A DNA stretch of 64,000 bases from the NCBI GenBank assembly GCA_030620095.1, contig JAUTXW010003370.1, positions 2,501 to 66,500 of the forward strand. Direction: 5' to 3'. The notes beneath the pieces are model-generated. The model was not told the origin of the DNA, did no database searches, and saw nothing but the letters and a program-made list of their open reading frames with translations. Made by a program: the position numbers and the translations under genes. How positions within the stretch are numbered: position 1 is the stretch's first letter; every line of letters starts with the position of its first letter. This document shows positions 24,720 through 37,570 of the stretch, one piece after another. Origin of the DNA: Kuschelorhynchus macadamiae (taxonomy: Eukaryota > Arthropoda > Insecta > Coleoptera > Curculionidae).

Positions 24720-25990
24720 TGTCTAACAAAATTCTCGCAGTTAAATTTCTGGATCCACCCATGAACCCCGTATCTTTGTTTCAAAATGAAGATACAACTG
24801 CCAAAGCAGATGTAATTGATTGACTTGAAAAAAAAACAACGGGTTATGATAATATTTCGGTTAAAATTGTAGAAATTGTTAAATCTAACGTGATTCCAAA
24901 ACTGTTGTAAAATTACCATTCAAAACCGCTATTTCCAGAAAAAATTAAAATAACAAAGGTTTTCCCAGTTTTTAAAACTGGAGAAAAATTTTATTATAAA
25001 AACTATCGACCTATTTCTGCTCTTCATGTATTCAAGAATTTTAGAAAAAATAATAAATTTAAAATTATCGTGTATTTTGGAATCAAAAAAATTCATTATT
25101 ATTTTCAAGTCAGTATGGATTTCGCAGCTTTAAAGACACATAAATGGCGGCGGTTGATGTTATTAGTAATATTCAACGCAATGTTGATAATAGAGGCTAT
25201 TGTATACTATCTCTGGATCTGTGTAAAGCCCTCGACACAGTAAACCATACAATTTTATTAAAATGTTTGTATAATATTGGAATTAGAGATTAACCTATTC
25301 TTAGTTCCAAAATTATTTATAGAATCGAAAGCAATTTGTTAAAATTGATAAGAATCAAAGTTCTAGAGAATACATAACATGTGGATTACAACAAAGTTTA
25401 TTATTAGGTCCAGATTTATTTCTTTTGTGTATTAATTTAATTTCTTCTTTAAATTAAAAAGTTAATACAAACTATATGCAGATGATACCACAATCGTTTA
25501 TTTGACAGATAATCTTTCAAAAATCTATAACGATAAAACATGATTTAAATATTATTTTGAAATGGTTTCAATCTCATAAACTTTCTTTAAATGTCACGAA
25601 ATATAAATTCTTTATTGATCATAAGTAAAAATCAAATATATAGTAATGCAGTAAGTAATCCTATATTTATAATTAAAAAAAATATATTAAATACACTAAC
25701 ACAATAAAATGTTTAGGTTTATAGAGATGAAAATTAAAATTTAAGAAATAATACTTCATCATTAATTGGTATATTATATAGAGCTGGAAAGCTTATAAAA
25801 TGAAAGTATGTATATTGATACACTCTATAATCATTAAAGGAAAGCATTCAAAAATTACTTTTTCTCGTCACAATACACGACACAGTTACGAGACCAGAAA
25901 AAACGACCGCATAACGACACCCAAACTAACTTTGGGAAAAAATCAACTTTATACAATATTACACTTTTTAAAAAACAACTAAAAAGTGTT
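24720..25990 (+). pseudogene. Jockey/CR1-type LINE reverse transcriptase relic
   Basis: Reading the plus strand across many stops gives TTGYDNISVKIVEIVKSNVI, then ITKVFPVFKTGEKFYYKNYR with PISAL (the RT entry motif NYRPIS), SSQYGFRSFKDT, and SLDLCKALDTVNHTILLKCL. This last is the palm motif A, normally dlkkAFDtVnH; here Phe is replaced by Leu. Further on are LYADDTT-like sequence near 25475 (motif C, YADD) and a tail TRHSYETRKNDRITTPKLTL then GKNQLY, the C-terminal block of this LINE group. No endonuclease or ORF1 is present, so this is a 5'-truncated, long-decayed copy, typical of target-primed insertion. It is antisense to liprin-alpha, in the intron between exons C and D. Confidence 0.85.
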
Positions 25991-26310
25991 GCGTTTTATC
26001 CTCAAATCGCAAGGCCTTTCTTCCGACATTAAAATTTGCTTTGAATGTGCTAAATGAATGATTCTAAACTTCGTATTTCAAAAATATATAAATTTTTACC
26101 GCATGTTCGGGTACTATTCTGTACCAGAGCGCTGAATATATATTATCCAGACGTAATTCTAAAAGTGTTGCGTTTTATCCCCAAAGCGCACGGCCCTGCA
26201 TTCGACATGAGTCGAAATTAGTGATTCTGAATGTCATATTTGAAAAATATATTAATTTTTAGAATAAGTCCGGATGCTGTTCTATTAACCGCTAAGTCTG
26301 GAAACCTTAA
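25980..26310. repeat. Diverged tandem repeat, about 177 bp, two copies
   Basis: The phrase AAAGTGTTGCGTTTTATCC followed by CAAA and GCA occurs at 25983 and 26160. The similarity continues through CGACAT, TGATTCTRAA and TTGAAAAATATAT stretches. It directly follows the LINE relic and may be its 3' tail. Confidence 0.75.
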
Positions 26311-27047
26311 ATTGAGAGGCTATAAAGAGTATAACCAGAGCCCCGAAATACCAAGTTTCCTTCCTTTATTCAGTGTTACATAGTTTACTTATTTAAAGTG
26401 TGAAAAATTTTTATTGAAACCAGAAAAATAATGGAAACATCGTTGGTCCCTCTCCATTTGCTGCGAAAGAATGTCGAGGCCACAGATACCACCAAAATGG
26501 GATGCCAATTACATCTCTCTTCCGATTACATTCTGTCTTGTCATAGCTCAAAAATCCTCAATCTAAGTGACGTAGCACACTATTATTCCATGTGAATTCA
26601 CTCCAACCAATAAAAAAAATTCAACAGTGAGAGACAGTGGCGAGATAATGAAACATAATTGCCTCTTGCTTGAAATTGAAACATAATTGCCTCCTTGCAT
26701 GACATTTTCGGAACATGCAAGTTTTACTCGAATAGATATTATGCAGGGTGACTTATAACTAAAATTCTAAAAAGCGAACAAAAAGCACCTTTATTTTTAA
26801 CTACAGGACAAAATTATTTAAGGGTATTTTACTCTAAATCATTTTTCATGTTTTTATTTACGAACCTCCTTCTACATATAACATCAATCCCATCTTAAAT
26901 ATTTAAATTAACTCAAACGACGAAGCAACTTTTTTAACATAACGTGATAACTCTAATACAATTACACCATAAGCCCAGTAGCATAGTTACTATACAACAA
27001 TTAAAAGTACTTTCGGTGGCACTTCGTTTTATAAATAATATGCCTAC
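26311..27047. other. Intron next to exon C; short 28-bp duplication
   Basis: GAAACATAATTGCCTC is duplicated at about 26649 and 26677. TGCAGGGTGACTTATAAC near 26742 resembles the TACAGGGTG end motif. No gene. Confidence 0.5.
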
Positions 27048-27311
27048 CTGAATAAACTATCATTATCATCCCCTTCAGCATCACTAGACACATCGAAAGC
27101 CTGCTGGACGTTAGCCAAGACATGAGCTTGTTGCAATTTTTCCCATTCATGTTCGGTCATTGATCTAGATCCAAAACTTATCTTATTCGGATCTTCTTCG
27201 ATAGGTGTTCTACTTTTGTTAGGCCTTCGAGATAAAGAATGGGTGTCAAAACTGGAATGGCTTGCACTTCGGGAAAAATTGCTTGGATCGACTGCATTTG
27301 GAGACAGTGAC
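27048..27311 (-). CDS. Liprin-alpha: Liprin-alpha exon C: Ser-rich linker and acidic stretch
   Basis: The exon is 264 bp (one base, 87 codons, two bases). The acceptor is CATTCAG and the donor is CAG/GTAGGC. After the split Arg it encodes [20 protein letters not shown], a basic Ser/Arg linker, then a helix with [20 protein letters not shown] and an acidic tail [15 protein letters not shown]. In mammals the equivalent stretch (DWERAQQASVLANVAQAFES then an Asp/Glu run) lies in the region between coiled coil and SAM domains that is implicated in GIT1 binding; that role is transferred from the family, not shown here. The Ser-Arg-rich linker is a plausible phosphorylation region (inference). The 3' AG pairs with the first T of exon D to give Ser. 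Confidence 0.96.
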
Positions 27312-28775
27312 CTGAATGTAAAAAAAAATAGTACTGAGATATATCTTATATATACGATTTAGACAAAACGTTATTTTCAGAACAAGAGTAGTAAATGGAT
27401 GTACACCCGAAATTAGAATAAAAAATAAAAGTAAAAGATTAGTCTTGATTGCCTAGTTAGAAAAAAAGTATTTTAAACTAGAAGAAAAAAAAAACAATTT
27501 TATCCTCTTAGTTTTGTGGGGACGGAGTCAAAAAAGAGGGAGATATAGTGTACGAAACTCTTATTGGCTATCGGTAAGCTACGACTTCAGACTAAAAGTG
27601 ATAATAACTGTCATGGTCAGACATGACGTCGGTGGGTGCAAGTGCGGTAATAGACAGACATATATAGACAAATATTAAAGGTAATTTGGAAAAGAAATAT
27701 TTATAATTTTTAAGCAATTATTCGTCGCCCAAATTTAAAATATAAAAATAAATAGAACTTAAGTTTTCAATATAGGTTTTTTTTTGTTCAATCTGATTTT
27801 GTCTTTATAAATTTAGATCATTTCTCAAAAAAAGCCTTTAGTTAGTGTTATGTTTAGTGTGTAAAGTTTTTGTTTCGTTAAAATTGCGTCTGTTCCGTGT
27901 CTTTAATGTGTTATAAAAAAACACAACACCGTTTATTAAGTCTTGCATACCTTTTGTGTAATGCAATTCCTTTACCTAATCTTGGTTTTATTTGACCAAT
28001 CTATTATCTATCACAACTGGAGCAAGGAATAGAATAAACTCAATTATACTGGTTTAAAACATGACCTTTATATTTTAATTTACTATACAAAATACCAATG
28101 GTTTTAACATTACATTGTGCCATTTTTATATTTTCTGTTTATAAAAACTTTAATAGACTTGGGACTCAAATATTGAATATAGGAAATTGAACCAAAAAAC
28201 AAGTCACTATTAGGATTTATATGATTTTTAATTGGGTATGAGCTACCTAGTAAAATTTGTTGAAGGATCCTGAATTTTTTTTGTTTTAAGTTTAGGTGTA
28301 TTAATATTTCAATTCTATTTTTTAAAGTTAAGATTAAATTAATTTTCATTATGTTAATATGATATGATAATTAATTTATTACTTTCAACTTTTATCACAT
28401 TTGTAACATACATTGTAAATTTGGATTATAATCGTTCTACATTTTAATATATTTTAATATATGAGGCACTACAAAAAATGTCATCAACAATTTTTTTTAA
28501 AAACGGAATGTTAAAACTTAATAAGGGTATGCAATGGTCAAGTGTTTTCAATTTAGTTGGGGTATAAATAAAACTTACATCAAAACAAACAGTAACGAAT
28601 ACTCTCTTATTCGACAGATGGCGTCACCAAAGTAATACAAAAAAAAAATTGACAGAATTGACACAATCAGCGAGTCATCCCTAAACGAAGCCAGAAAAAA
28701 AAAAGAAAATGCTTGGGAGGTTCAAAAACCCCAGCAAAATTACTTACAAATCCAGTATCTGGAAAATAAATAGAA
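27312..28775. other. Intron B-C, nothing recognised
   Basis: AT-rich sequence between exon C and a LINE relic. A 79-codon minus frame at 28110-28349 has no motif. Confidence 0.5.
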
Positions 28776-28779
28776 GCAA

Positions 28780-31140
28780 TTTATGAAAAATATAATCAAC
28801 TTTGCAAACATAAATGATTTTTCGCCCCGTCAGCATTCAGATGAGCCAGGCAAAAGAGCCAAGAAACCGAAAAACAAGCCAAATAAAACCTCTACTTTCG
28901 GCTCAAGTAAACAAAATCTCGGAATAACAGCTATGGAGAGTAGACAGCACGTTTTGGTATCCCGCTTGAATCCAAGTACTACTGAAAATCAAAAATAATT
29001 TGAGGCAAAAATGCATCATGACATTTAGCGTCGAAAAACTTCAGACAAGATCAACTGATACTGCAGCCTTCAAGCTACAAGTTTCGTTTTTATATATGAA
29101 GAGTGTATTTGACCCTTGAAAATTCACAATAATACGTCCTTATCAACCAACAAAAATAGACAGATGAGAAATTTCCAATCCCGAAGCTGCAACAGGACTA
29201 CATTTAACATCTCAATCCAACTAAAGAGAAAAAAGGCAAGTATTCTAAATTTTTTTATATGAATATACAATCCATAAGTTATAAACGTGACTTAGAATCT
29301 CACTTTTCAGATAAAACAGGCTTTTATTAAATATTAGTGAGGTTGCTGCTGCTGATATCGAGTCCTTAAAACTTCTAGATAAATTGTATTTCGTTTTAAG
29401 TAAATAGGAATTTTTACACAGTTATTATATTATTATAAATAGTGACATTTCAACAAAAATGGTAACAACTCAAATTACCTAACTGATCTTATGAGAGGTT
29501 TTGATTTAAAAAAAAAAAAAAACTTTTGTACCAACCTGCGGTAAAAATACCCTTGATAATGTATTTCTAAATTTTCATAATGATTTAATATTAACAACAC
29601 AGGTTAATAATCCGTATTTCTCTGATCAGTGCGTAATGATCTTTTTAGTTGAGTTGTGGAAGGGCCCAAATACTCTCAGAGGTTATACAGAGAAGACCAT
29701 ACATGGAAAATTAAAAAAAAATTAATATATAATTTTCTTCTAAACGTGGATTGGTCTTTCATTGAATGTAAGTAGCTTTCTGTAGATGAAAAGATTAACT
29801 TATTCAACCAAATAATAATCGATAGAATGGAAACAGTATTTCCCGAGTTACAAAAATCAACAAACCCGAAAAAAAAACAAATTGGTTTACACCCCAGAGA
29901 TGTATAGAACACTAAAATTACTCAATGAACTGCACCAATGTAGTCTGACAGATCACTTGCACGAATACATAAAAACACTAAGAAAGTAATACATACACGT
30001 AATTTGCAAATCCAAACAAAAAGCCAAGCAGACTTTATAAAGAATTCTAACAATACAGCGCGGTTTCACTAGCAAATCATAAATACAAACTCAAATAATG
30101 CAAAAAATAAAAAAATTCAAACCGACTTAACTACAAATTATTTTAATTTTTCATTTGAATACTAACAGATCTAATTTTATAAATACCAAACACTAACAAT
30201 CGCAATATAAATCACAATAGTTTTATAGATATATTTGTAAAAAATATAAAATATAAATACAAATTCCTCATTTCGTGAAGTAAACCCTATAGTAGTCAGA
30301 GATACAACAAATAAATTAAAATAACAAGCTGAGTGAGGTATTTATGACGTCAACTCTGACTTTACGAAGTACTTAAAAATATTTTGATCTTTCCATTAAC
30401 TAAACTGAACAACTTGTTTATAGGAGCCAGCGTTTACCCTAACTGCCACAAAATTACTAAAATAATTCCAATTTCCAAAAAAAGTGGCTTCCAAGGACCC
30501 AGCCAAGGCCAATAGCGCTAATTCCTATCCTGTCACAATTTTTTTGAAGCGATATTAAGGGAACAACTATACATATTTGAATCAAAAAACTTCAAACAAC
30601 TTATCATCTCACTGTCAGTTTGGGTTTAGAGAAAAAAAATTCACTACTGATGCTATCTTGAACATAATGGAGAGCCTAGTCGGGATTTTTGAGAGAGAAC
30701 CGCATACAAAATGTGTGTGATCTCTCAAAGGCTTTCAATTGTGTTTCACATGACACACTAGATGAATGACCAGACTATAAACCTACTTAAAAGTTACCTT
30801 ACAGACTAATTTTTTCCACAATTTTTCACACAGTGCTTGCACCGAGCAAGGAATTTCTCATGGATCACTATTTCTTAATAATATTAATGAAAAACTGAAC
30901 AAAACTAAAACAAACCATAGAAATGCAAAACATATCAGAAGTAAACCCCTAGGAAGCTATCTCGATTCTACCCTGGGCTTTTAAACGAAGGTAGATCATC
31001 TGGCCGAAAGATTATCCAAGAATATATTTCTGTTCAGAAATCTTAAAAACCCACTACCTTTTCCAATACTGTTACAAGCTTATCATGGATTTTTCCACTC
31101 TGTAGCTTGTTACGCAATTATGGTGTGTATTGTTAAATTG
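28780..31140 (+). pseudogene. Jockey-type LINE relic (ORF1 end, endonuclease trace, RT)
   Basis: Ordered plus-strand pieces are seen. 28783-28995 is Lys/Arg-rich ORF1 sequence. About 29040 reads LQTRSTDTAAFKLQVSFLY, like the ORF1 C-terminal block. About 29260 reads MNIQSISYKRDLESHFSD, the endonuclease start (yQN..si..K...le). 29640-29880 holds linker remnants (VELWKGPNTLRGYTEK, ERMETVFPELQK-like). About 30420-30700 reads GASVYPNCHKITKIIPISKK and FTTDAILNIMESLVGIFERE (RT fingers). About 30950-31130 reads LGSYLDSTLGF then VDHLAERLSKNIFLFRNLKN and HGFFHSVACYAIMV, a distinctive C-terminal block of Jockey-type RT. Dozens of stops. The YADD motif and the RT centre are deleted. It is antisense to liprin-alpha. 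Confidence 0.82.
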
Positions 31141-31400
31141 TAGAGGAGGGCTATACCAACCATATTTTTTCTTGTGCTTTCGTGATGATGTAAAATAAAA
31201 ATTCAAAACCTTATAAATATTAACCATACCTTCACTTTATATATACGAACACCATATTTTTGTTGTTGTATGTTTTGTTAGTAATTAAGTAAATTTTTTT
31301 ATTTTAGATGCATTTAAATAACTGTAATTTACTAAATTTTAACATATTACTTTTTTACTTGCCAGGTGTGCAAAAATGTACTGAAATCTAATGCATAAAT
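31141..31400. other. Short intron stretch, nothing recognised
   Basis: AT-rich sequence directly after the LINE. Confidence 0.5.
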
Positions 31401-31404
31401 AAAA

Positions 31405-31530
31405 GAATTTGAAGACCTTAGGTCAGAAATACGTGTCCACGGTTGGCCATTTCATTGTGTTTTGCGGTCATCCCAAAAAATTATTTTTTTACTGTTGTAG
31501 TCCTTGCCACGTTAATATTTTCCAACTTAT
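31405..31530 (+). repeat. Hammerhead-like repeat family, copy 2 (degenerate)
   Basis: It reads GAAGACCTTAGGTCAGAAAT, then ACGTGTCCACGGTTGGCCAT, TTTGCGGTCATCCCAAAAAA and TAGTCCTTGCCACGTTAATA. The CTGATGA core is lost but stem II is perfect (GACC TTA GGTC). It lies only about 260 bp from exon B. Confidence 0.85.
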
Positions 31531-31793
31531 TTTTTTTTAATTTTAATTAAAATTAAGGTTTTCTCGGTAGGGCTACTGTAAGATACATATACTATTCATA
31601 ATATTTCAAAATACCTAATCCCTTAACTGATGTTCCAGCGTTATTTCCGGGTTCCAAATTGATGCTCAAATGATGCAGCACCGGACAAAAGATTGACTAC
31701 TATTGTTATCTCTATTTCAGATGTGTTTTTCAGATAAAAGCTTACATTGGCACAGCGTTTGTATGTTGAATATTCTAAGCAGTAAAAGCTTAC

Positions 31794-31975
31794 CTTGTTA
31801 GAGCGTCCGTTTGTTGAATATTGTAAGCAATCTCCTGTTGCAGCATCTGTCGTTTAATATTGTCTATTTCTAATCTAGATTTAGCGAGTTCCTTCATAAT
31901 CTCCGATTTTTGCTGGTCTAACTCCTCCATCATCTTCCTTGTCTTTTCCAATTCTTGCGTTAGGTTATTTTTCTC
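31794..31975 (-). CDS. Liprin-alpha: Liprin-alpha exon B: coiled coil
   Basis: The exon is 182 bp, 60 codons plus two bases (phase 0 in, phase 2 out). The acceptor is CTTACAG before GAG and the donor is AAG/GTAAGC. The product begins EKNNLTQELEKTRKMMEELD and ends QQEIAYNIQQTDALT; the last two bases (AG) join the first base of exon C to make Arg. The join to exon A (HALQ then EKNN) matches the family alignment, so no exon is missing between them. The segment is a charged amphipathic helix continuing the coiled coil. Codon choice and GC are visibly higher than in the surrounding intron. The 5' Met-rich extension seen in the open frame before the acceptor is intronic. Confidence 0.96.
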
Positions 31976-32590
31976 CTGTAAGGACACGTAATAGTAAAGT
32001 ATTATACTTGTTATTATTATTTTCATAAATGCTTACTCTGCTAATAATGTTACAAACAATTCATATCGCTATCTTTTTCCTTACAGAAATAATACCGCAA
32101 AATGCTCGTGATTTCATACCACGCCAACCTTATTATTATTGCTTCTTTACCACTATTATCTAGTGATTTTCTGTGGCACCCGTTTAAGATACTCAGTTGA
32201 AATTAAAATTGCTAATGCTAATTCTATATATATATATATATATATTAGACTCTGCTGTAATGTCACTCATAGGTCTAATATTTATATATTTATTGAAAAT
32301 ACTATTAGTAGACTATAGGAGGAACATCTGTAAATTTTTAATATTTACTACCTTATTTGGACGTTTAGTTCCAGCTTTTTGCGCTTAAAATTGGCATTGT
32401 CTGCTTTAGAAGTAATTATTTTAAATTATAAATAAACAACTAGAACCGAATTGCGCTAATATGTATTAATTTGTTATAAAGGCAACATAAATAAGTTTTA
32501 ATTAATCAAACTAAAAGAAAACCTTAAGTGTTAATCGCATATATGAAAATATAAAAAAAAAACAAATAAGAAAACATCACAAAAAACCTT
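31976..32590. other. Intron A-B start, short (TA)n at 32225-32246
   Basis: Nothing else recognised. Confidence 0.5.
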
Positions 32591-32597
32591 CATATGA

Positions 32598-32904
32598 GGG
32601 ATTTCCAATCTTTTTTGCGTTGAGCCACCTCGGATTATAGAAAATATATTTAGACCCCCTTTTAATTTTTGTCATTGTTACCAGGGACGTGTCCAGACCT
32701 TTGTTGTCGGGGATGGCATGAAGGGAAAAACCAACTTATAAAAAAATGTCAGGCTTTTCGTAGTACAGTAATTCGAATGAATTGATGAGGATATTTAAGA
32801 CTTCAAATGGATTTTTTTAGAACGTCCGAACACATTGGGCCCCTCTTAAGATCTCTTTACACCCTCCTAGGGAGGTGCGCCATAGTGGTTGGGAAGTCCT
32901 GCTT
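32598..32904. mobile_element. Non-autonomous hAT-type MITE
   Basis: One end reads AGGGATTTCCAATCTTTTTT then GCGTTGAGCCACCTCGG. The reverse complement of the other end reads CAGGACTTCCCAACCACTAT then GGCGCACCTCC. Both resemble the common hAT terminal pattern (CAGgGgTTcccAAcC.TttTtgngtcgcgganC). There is no coding sequence, and no clean 8-bp target duplication was seen. Confidence 0.7.
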
Positions 32905-33680
32905 TAAATACTACTACCAGGAAACATACAAATGGAGACTTTGTAAAAAATATATTTGGTAAACAAATTATTAGATAGATAATAAAAAGTATAGCATTTT
33001 TTAAAATGTCGGAAAGCTAGCCATCCTGCACGATCTCGGCAGACTGAGCACGAGGTCAGAATACAAAAAACGTGCCTACCACACTGTCTATGTTCCAAAT
33101 GTTCGAAAAAAAGTAAAGGTAGTTTTTGATTTAAAAGCAATAATAATTAATTACGTCATTTTTAAATGTGCAGAATTTTTAGTTGAATCAATTTACCTAC
33201 TTAAATTGATGGAAAAGGGTAATAGTTATAAAGAATATAGTAGTCCCTTATGTATAGAGGGTTGTGGTAAGTATAATTACCAAGTAATGGTAATTACTTG
33301 GTAATTATATTTACTCTTACAAGCTAACATTAATAATACATACACTGCAAAAAAAAACTTAAAAATAATGTAGTTTTCTAAATTCTTAATAGATAATACA
33401 AAAGTTTAATTAAACTATTTTGTATTCATTATTTTATTTCTAAGTAGATTTTACGGCTTTAGTTGAGATTCATAATTAGCTTGTGTTTTTTATGGTTATT
33501 AAAGTACAAAGCCTACTAAAAAACTGTTTTGCAGACGATTTTAGTTTGGATCTCTAAAATTAAATAGGCAGGCAGCACAATTTTATTTTAAAAAGTTATT
33601 TTTTATAGTTGATTTAAGTTGGAATTTTTTTTTTTAAGATGAAACGCTGTGCCTATATAAGCAAACATAGGGTATTTTTA
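32905..33680. other. Intron with a perfect palindrome at 33273-33308
   Basis: The palindrome ATAATTACCAAGTAA-TGGTAA-TTACTTGGTAATTAT has a 15-bp stem. The rest is featureless AT-rich DNA, and the ORF at 32904-33140 (minus) has no motif. Confidence 0.6.
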
Positions 33681-36600
33681 CAAGAGTGACAAACGAGTGT
33701 GGTGGCACAGGATCGTGTTTTCATAACAAAAATTGATGTTTATTTTTTTAGGCTTCTACAGTTTTATTTAAGGTTCCTAATTTTGCTTGTGACTTATGGT
33801 TAAAAAGGTAACGTAGGTATATAAATTATTTTTTTTCAAGATATTGGACATCTATTATTAGATAGACAGCGGCGGTACAGAAACATGTTGTAAAAAAAGT
33901 AACTTACATGGAGTTATCGTTTCTATATATGATTCAAATTGCTTAATAATAGACAAATAGCTGACAAACGTACAAATTTATTTTAATTTAAAATGCTGAA
34001 ATTGAGTTATAGTAGCTTTAAATTAGGTGACATTTTAACTTCTTAATGGATATATAAAGACAAATATACAGTATTTTTCTTGCGCAGTTGACAAACGACC
34101 GCGGCAACACGAGGCCAAATTTTCGTCGAAAAAATCGATAAACTGAGTTAGCGTTCTTATAGCAGTCTCCAACTCAACAGAATTTTGATCAATTATTGCT
34201 TACGTTTAGAAAAATAGATGGTCTTTTTGCATCAGGGATGACAAACGATATAGTGGTTGCATGACATCAAATCTACTTTATAAAAAAATGTTAAAATTAA
34301 GTTAACTTTCTGATAATAGCTTTATTAATAAATATGTAACGACAAATAAACAGTTTTTCCAGCAGTGGTAATGAATTACAGTGGCGTCACGAAATCGAAT
34401 ATTCTTTTAAAAAAGTTTTAAAATTGAGTTAACTAGCTTTAAATTATCTGAAGACACTTAATGGATATAGATAGACAAATATAGAGTTTTTTTTTTTGTA
34501 ATGGTGGTGACAAACGACAGTGGCGGAAAGATACTGACTCTTTTTTAAAAAAATTGCGGAATTGATTTAACAACTTTCTTATAGTAAACAATGACTGCCA
34601 TCTATTGCTTACAATTAGTCAAATAGATGGTCTTTTTCCAACAGAGGTGACAAACGAAAATAGCGTCACACCATGGAATTTTCTTTAAAAAAAATGTTAA
34701 ATTTAAGTTAACTTCCTTATAGTAGCTTTAAATTATCAGAAATTTTAACCACTTAATAGATCTACATTTACAAATATACAGTTTTTTTGTAGTGGGGGTA
34801 ACAAATGACAGCGGCGGCACGAGACTGAATTTTCTTCACAAAAATTGCTGAAATTGAGTTTACGTTCTTATCGTAGTTTCTAAATAACTGCAATTTTGAC
34901 CATCCGCTACCTACATTTAGACAAATAGATGATATTTTTCCAGCAGGGGTGACAAACGACAGTGACATCACAACATCGAATTTTCTTTAAAAAAAAACTG
35001 TTAAAATTAAGTTAACTTCGTTATAGTAGTTTTAAATTGGCTTGAATTTTAACCACTTAATGAAGATACATAGACAAATATACAGTTTTTTGTAGCAGGG
35101 TGACAAACGATAGCGGCGGTACGAGAAAATATTTTCGTCAAAAAAAATCGATAAATTTGAATTAACTTTCTTATAGTAGTTTCAAAATCACTGCCGTTTT
35201 GAACAATTATTGCTTACAATCAGTCAAATAGATGGTGTTCTTGCAGCAGGGGTGACAAACGGCAGTGGCAGCACGACATCGAATTTTCTTTAAAAAAATA
35301 TTTAAATTGAGTTAACTTCCTTATAGTAGCTTTAAATTGGCTGAAATTTTAACTATTTAATGAATATACATAGACAAATATAAAGTTTTTTTTTTGTAAC
35401 AGAAGTGACAAACGACAGCGGCGGTACGAGAACGTATTTTCATTAAAAAAATCGGTAAATTTGAATTAACTCACAATTCTTATAGTAGTTTCAAAATTAC
35501 TTCAATATTAACTTTTTTTGACAACTATTACTTACAATCAGACAAATAGACAATGTTTTTCCAGCAGGGGTGACCAAAGACATTGGTGTCAGGACATCGA
35601 ATTTTCTTGAAAAAAAAATACTAAAATTGAGTAAACTTCCTTATAGTAGCTTTAAATTATCTGAAATTTTAACCAATTAATGGATATATATAGACAATTT
35701 TATTTGTAGGGGAGGGGGTGACAAACGAGAGTGGCAGCACGAGACTGAATTTTCTCCAAAAAAATTGCTGAAATTGAGTTAACTTTCTTATAACAGTTTC
35801 TATATGACTGCAATTTTGACCAATTCTCTAATTGTAGGCAATAGTTGGTCAAAATTGCAGTCATTTAGAAACTACTATAAGAAAGTAAACTCAATTTTAG
35901 CACTCGTGCCGCCGCTGACGTATCTCACCCTTACTACAAAAAAAAATGTATATTTGTCTATGTATATCTATTAAGTGATTAAAATTTCAGATAATTTCAA
36001 GCTACTATAAGGAAGTTACCTGAATTTTAACAACCCCTGGTGGAAAAAGATCATCTATTTGTCTAATTGTAAGTAATAGATGGTCAAAATTGCAGTCATT
36101 TAGGAGCTACTATAAGAAAGTAAACTCAATTTTAGCAATATTTTTGAAGGAAAGCCAGTCTCGTGCCGCTGCTGACGTATGTCACCGCCACTACAAAAAA
36201 AAACTGTATATGTGTCTATGTATATCCATTAAGTGGTTAAAATTTCAGATAATTTCAAGCTACTATAAAGAAGTTATCTGAATTTTAACTTTTTTTTTTA
36301 AAGAAAATTCGATGTCGTGACACCACTGTTGTTTGTCACCCCTGGTGGAAAAAGTTCATCTATTTGTCTAATTGTAAGTAATAGTTGGTCAACATTGCAG
36401 TCATTTAGGAACTACTATAAGAAAGTAAACTCAATTTTAGCAATTTTTTTGAAGAATAGTCAGTCTCGTGCCGCCGCTGTCATTTGTCACCCCCATTACA
36501 AAAAAACTGTATATTTGTCTACGTATATTTATTAATTGATTACAATTTGAGCCAATGTAAAGCTACTATAAGGAAGTTAACTCAATTTTAATATTTTTAT

Positions 36601-37560
36601 TTTAAAAGAAAATTCGATGTCCGGACGCCACTGTCGTTTGTCACTCCTGCTGGAAAAAGTCATCTATTTGTCTAATTGTACGTAATAGTTGCAGTCACTT
36701 AGAAACTACTATAAGAAAGTATACTCGATTTTTGCAATTTTTTTGAAGAAAATTCAGTCTCGTGTCGCCGCTGACGTATGTTACCGCCACTACCAAAAAA
36801 ACCGTATATTTGTCTATGTATATCTATTAAGTGGTTAAAATTTCAGATAATTTCAGGCTACTATAAAAAAATTAACTAAATTTAAAAATTTTTTTAAAAG
36901 AAAATTCGATGTCGTGACGCCATTGTCGTTTGTCACCACTCCTGGAAAAAATCATCTATTTGTTTACCTGTAGACAATCGTTGGTCAAAATTGCAGCCAT
37001 TTAGAAACTACTATAAGAAAGTAAACTCAATTACAGCAATTTTTTGAAGAAAATTCACTCTCATGCCGACGTGTCGTTTGTCACTCCCACTACAAAAAAA
37101 CTGTATATTTGTCTATGTATATCCATTAAGTGTTGAACATTTTAGATAATTTCAAGCTGCTATAAGGAAGTTAAATCAATTTTATAATTTTTTTTAAATT
37201 CGATCTCGTGACACGACTGTCGTTTGTCACCGCTGCTGGAAAAAGATCATCTATTTATCTAATTGTAAGTAATAGTTGGTCAAAATTGCAGTCATTTAGA
37301 AACTACTATAAAAAAGTAAACTCAATTTTAGCAATTTTTTTGAAGAAAATTTAGTCTCGCCACCGCCGACGTATGTCACCCCTACTACAAAGAAAAACTG
37401 TATATTTGTCTTTATATAATCATTAAGTAGTTAAAATTTCAGCTAATGTAAAACTACTAAGTTAACTCAATTTAAATATTTTTTTTTTAAAGAAAATTCG
37501 ATGTCGTGCCACCACTGTCGTTTGTCACCTTTGCTGCAAGAAGACCATCTATTTTAATTG
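33680..37560. repeat. Head-to-head inverted satellite-like array (about 150-bp half-units)
   Basis: The motif GTGACAAACGACAG(T/C)GGCG recurs at about 150-155-bp spacing on the plus strand from 33688 to about 35720. Consecutive half-units alternate in type: one has CGACATCGAATTTTCTT, the other has GCACGAGACTGAATTTTCTT. From about 35835 the same units run in the opposite orientation (TCGTTTGTCAC) to about 37520. The centre is a palindrome near 35812-35865 (GACTGCAATTTTGACCAA / TTGGTCAAAATTGCAGTC). Similar short open frames at 36090-36535 are repeat shadows. Confidence 0.93.
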
Positions 37561-37570
37561 CAAGCAATAA

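Noticed and set aside
36090..36535. Two similar plus-strand frames with shared peptide blocks
   Set aside because: Their similarity comes from adjacent units of the inverted satellite array, not from a gene family.
33680..37560. CRISPR-like spaced repeats
   Set aside because: Units are about 150 bp, diverged and contiguous without unique spacers, in a eukaryotic intron.
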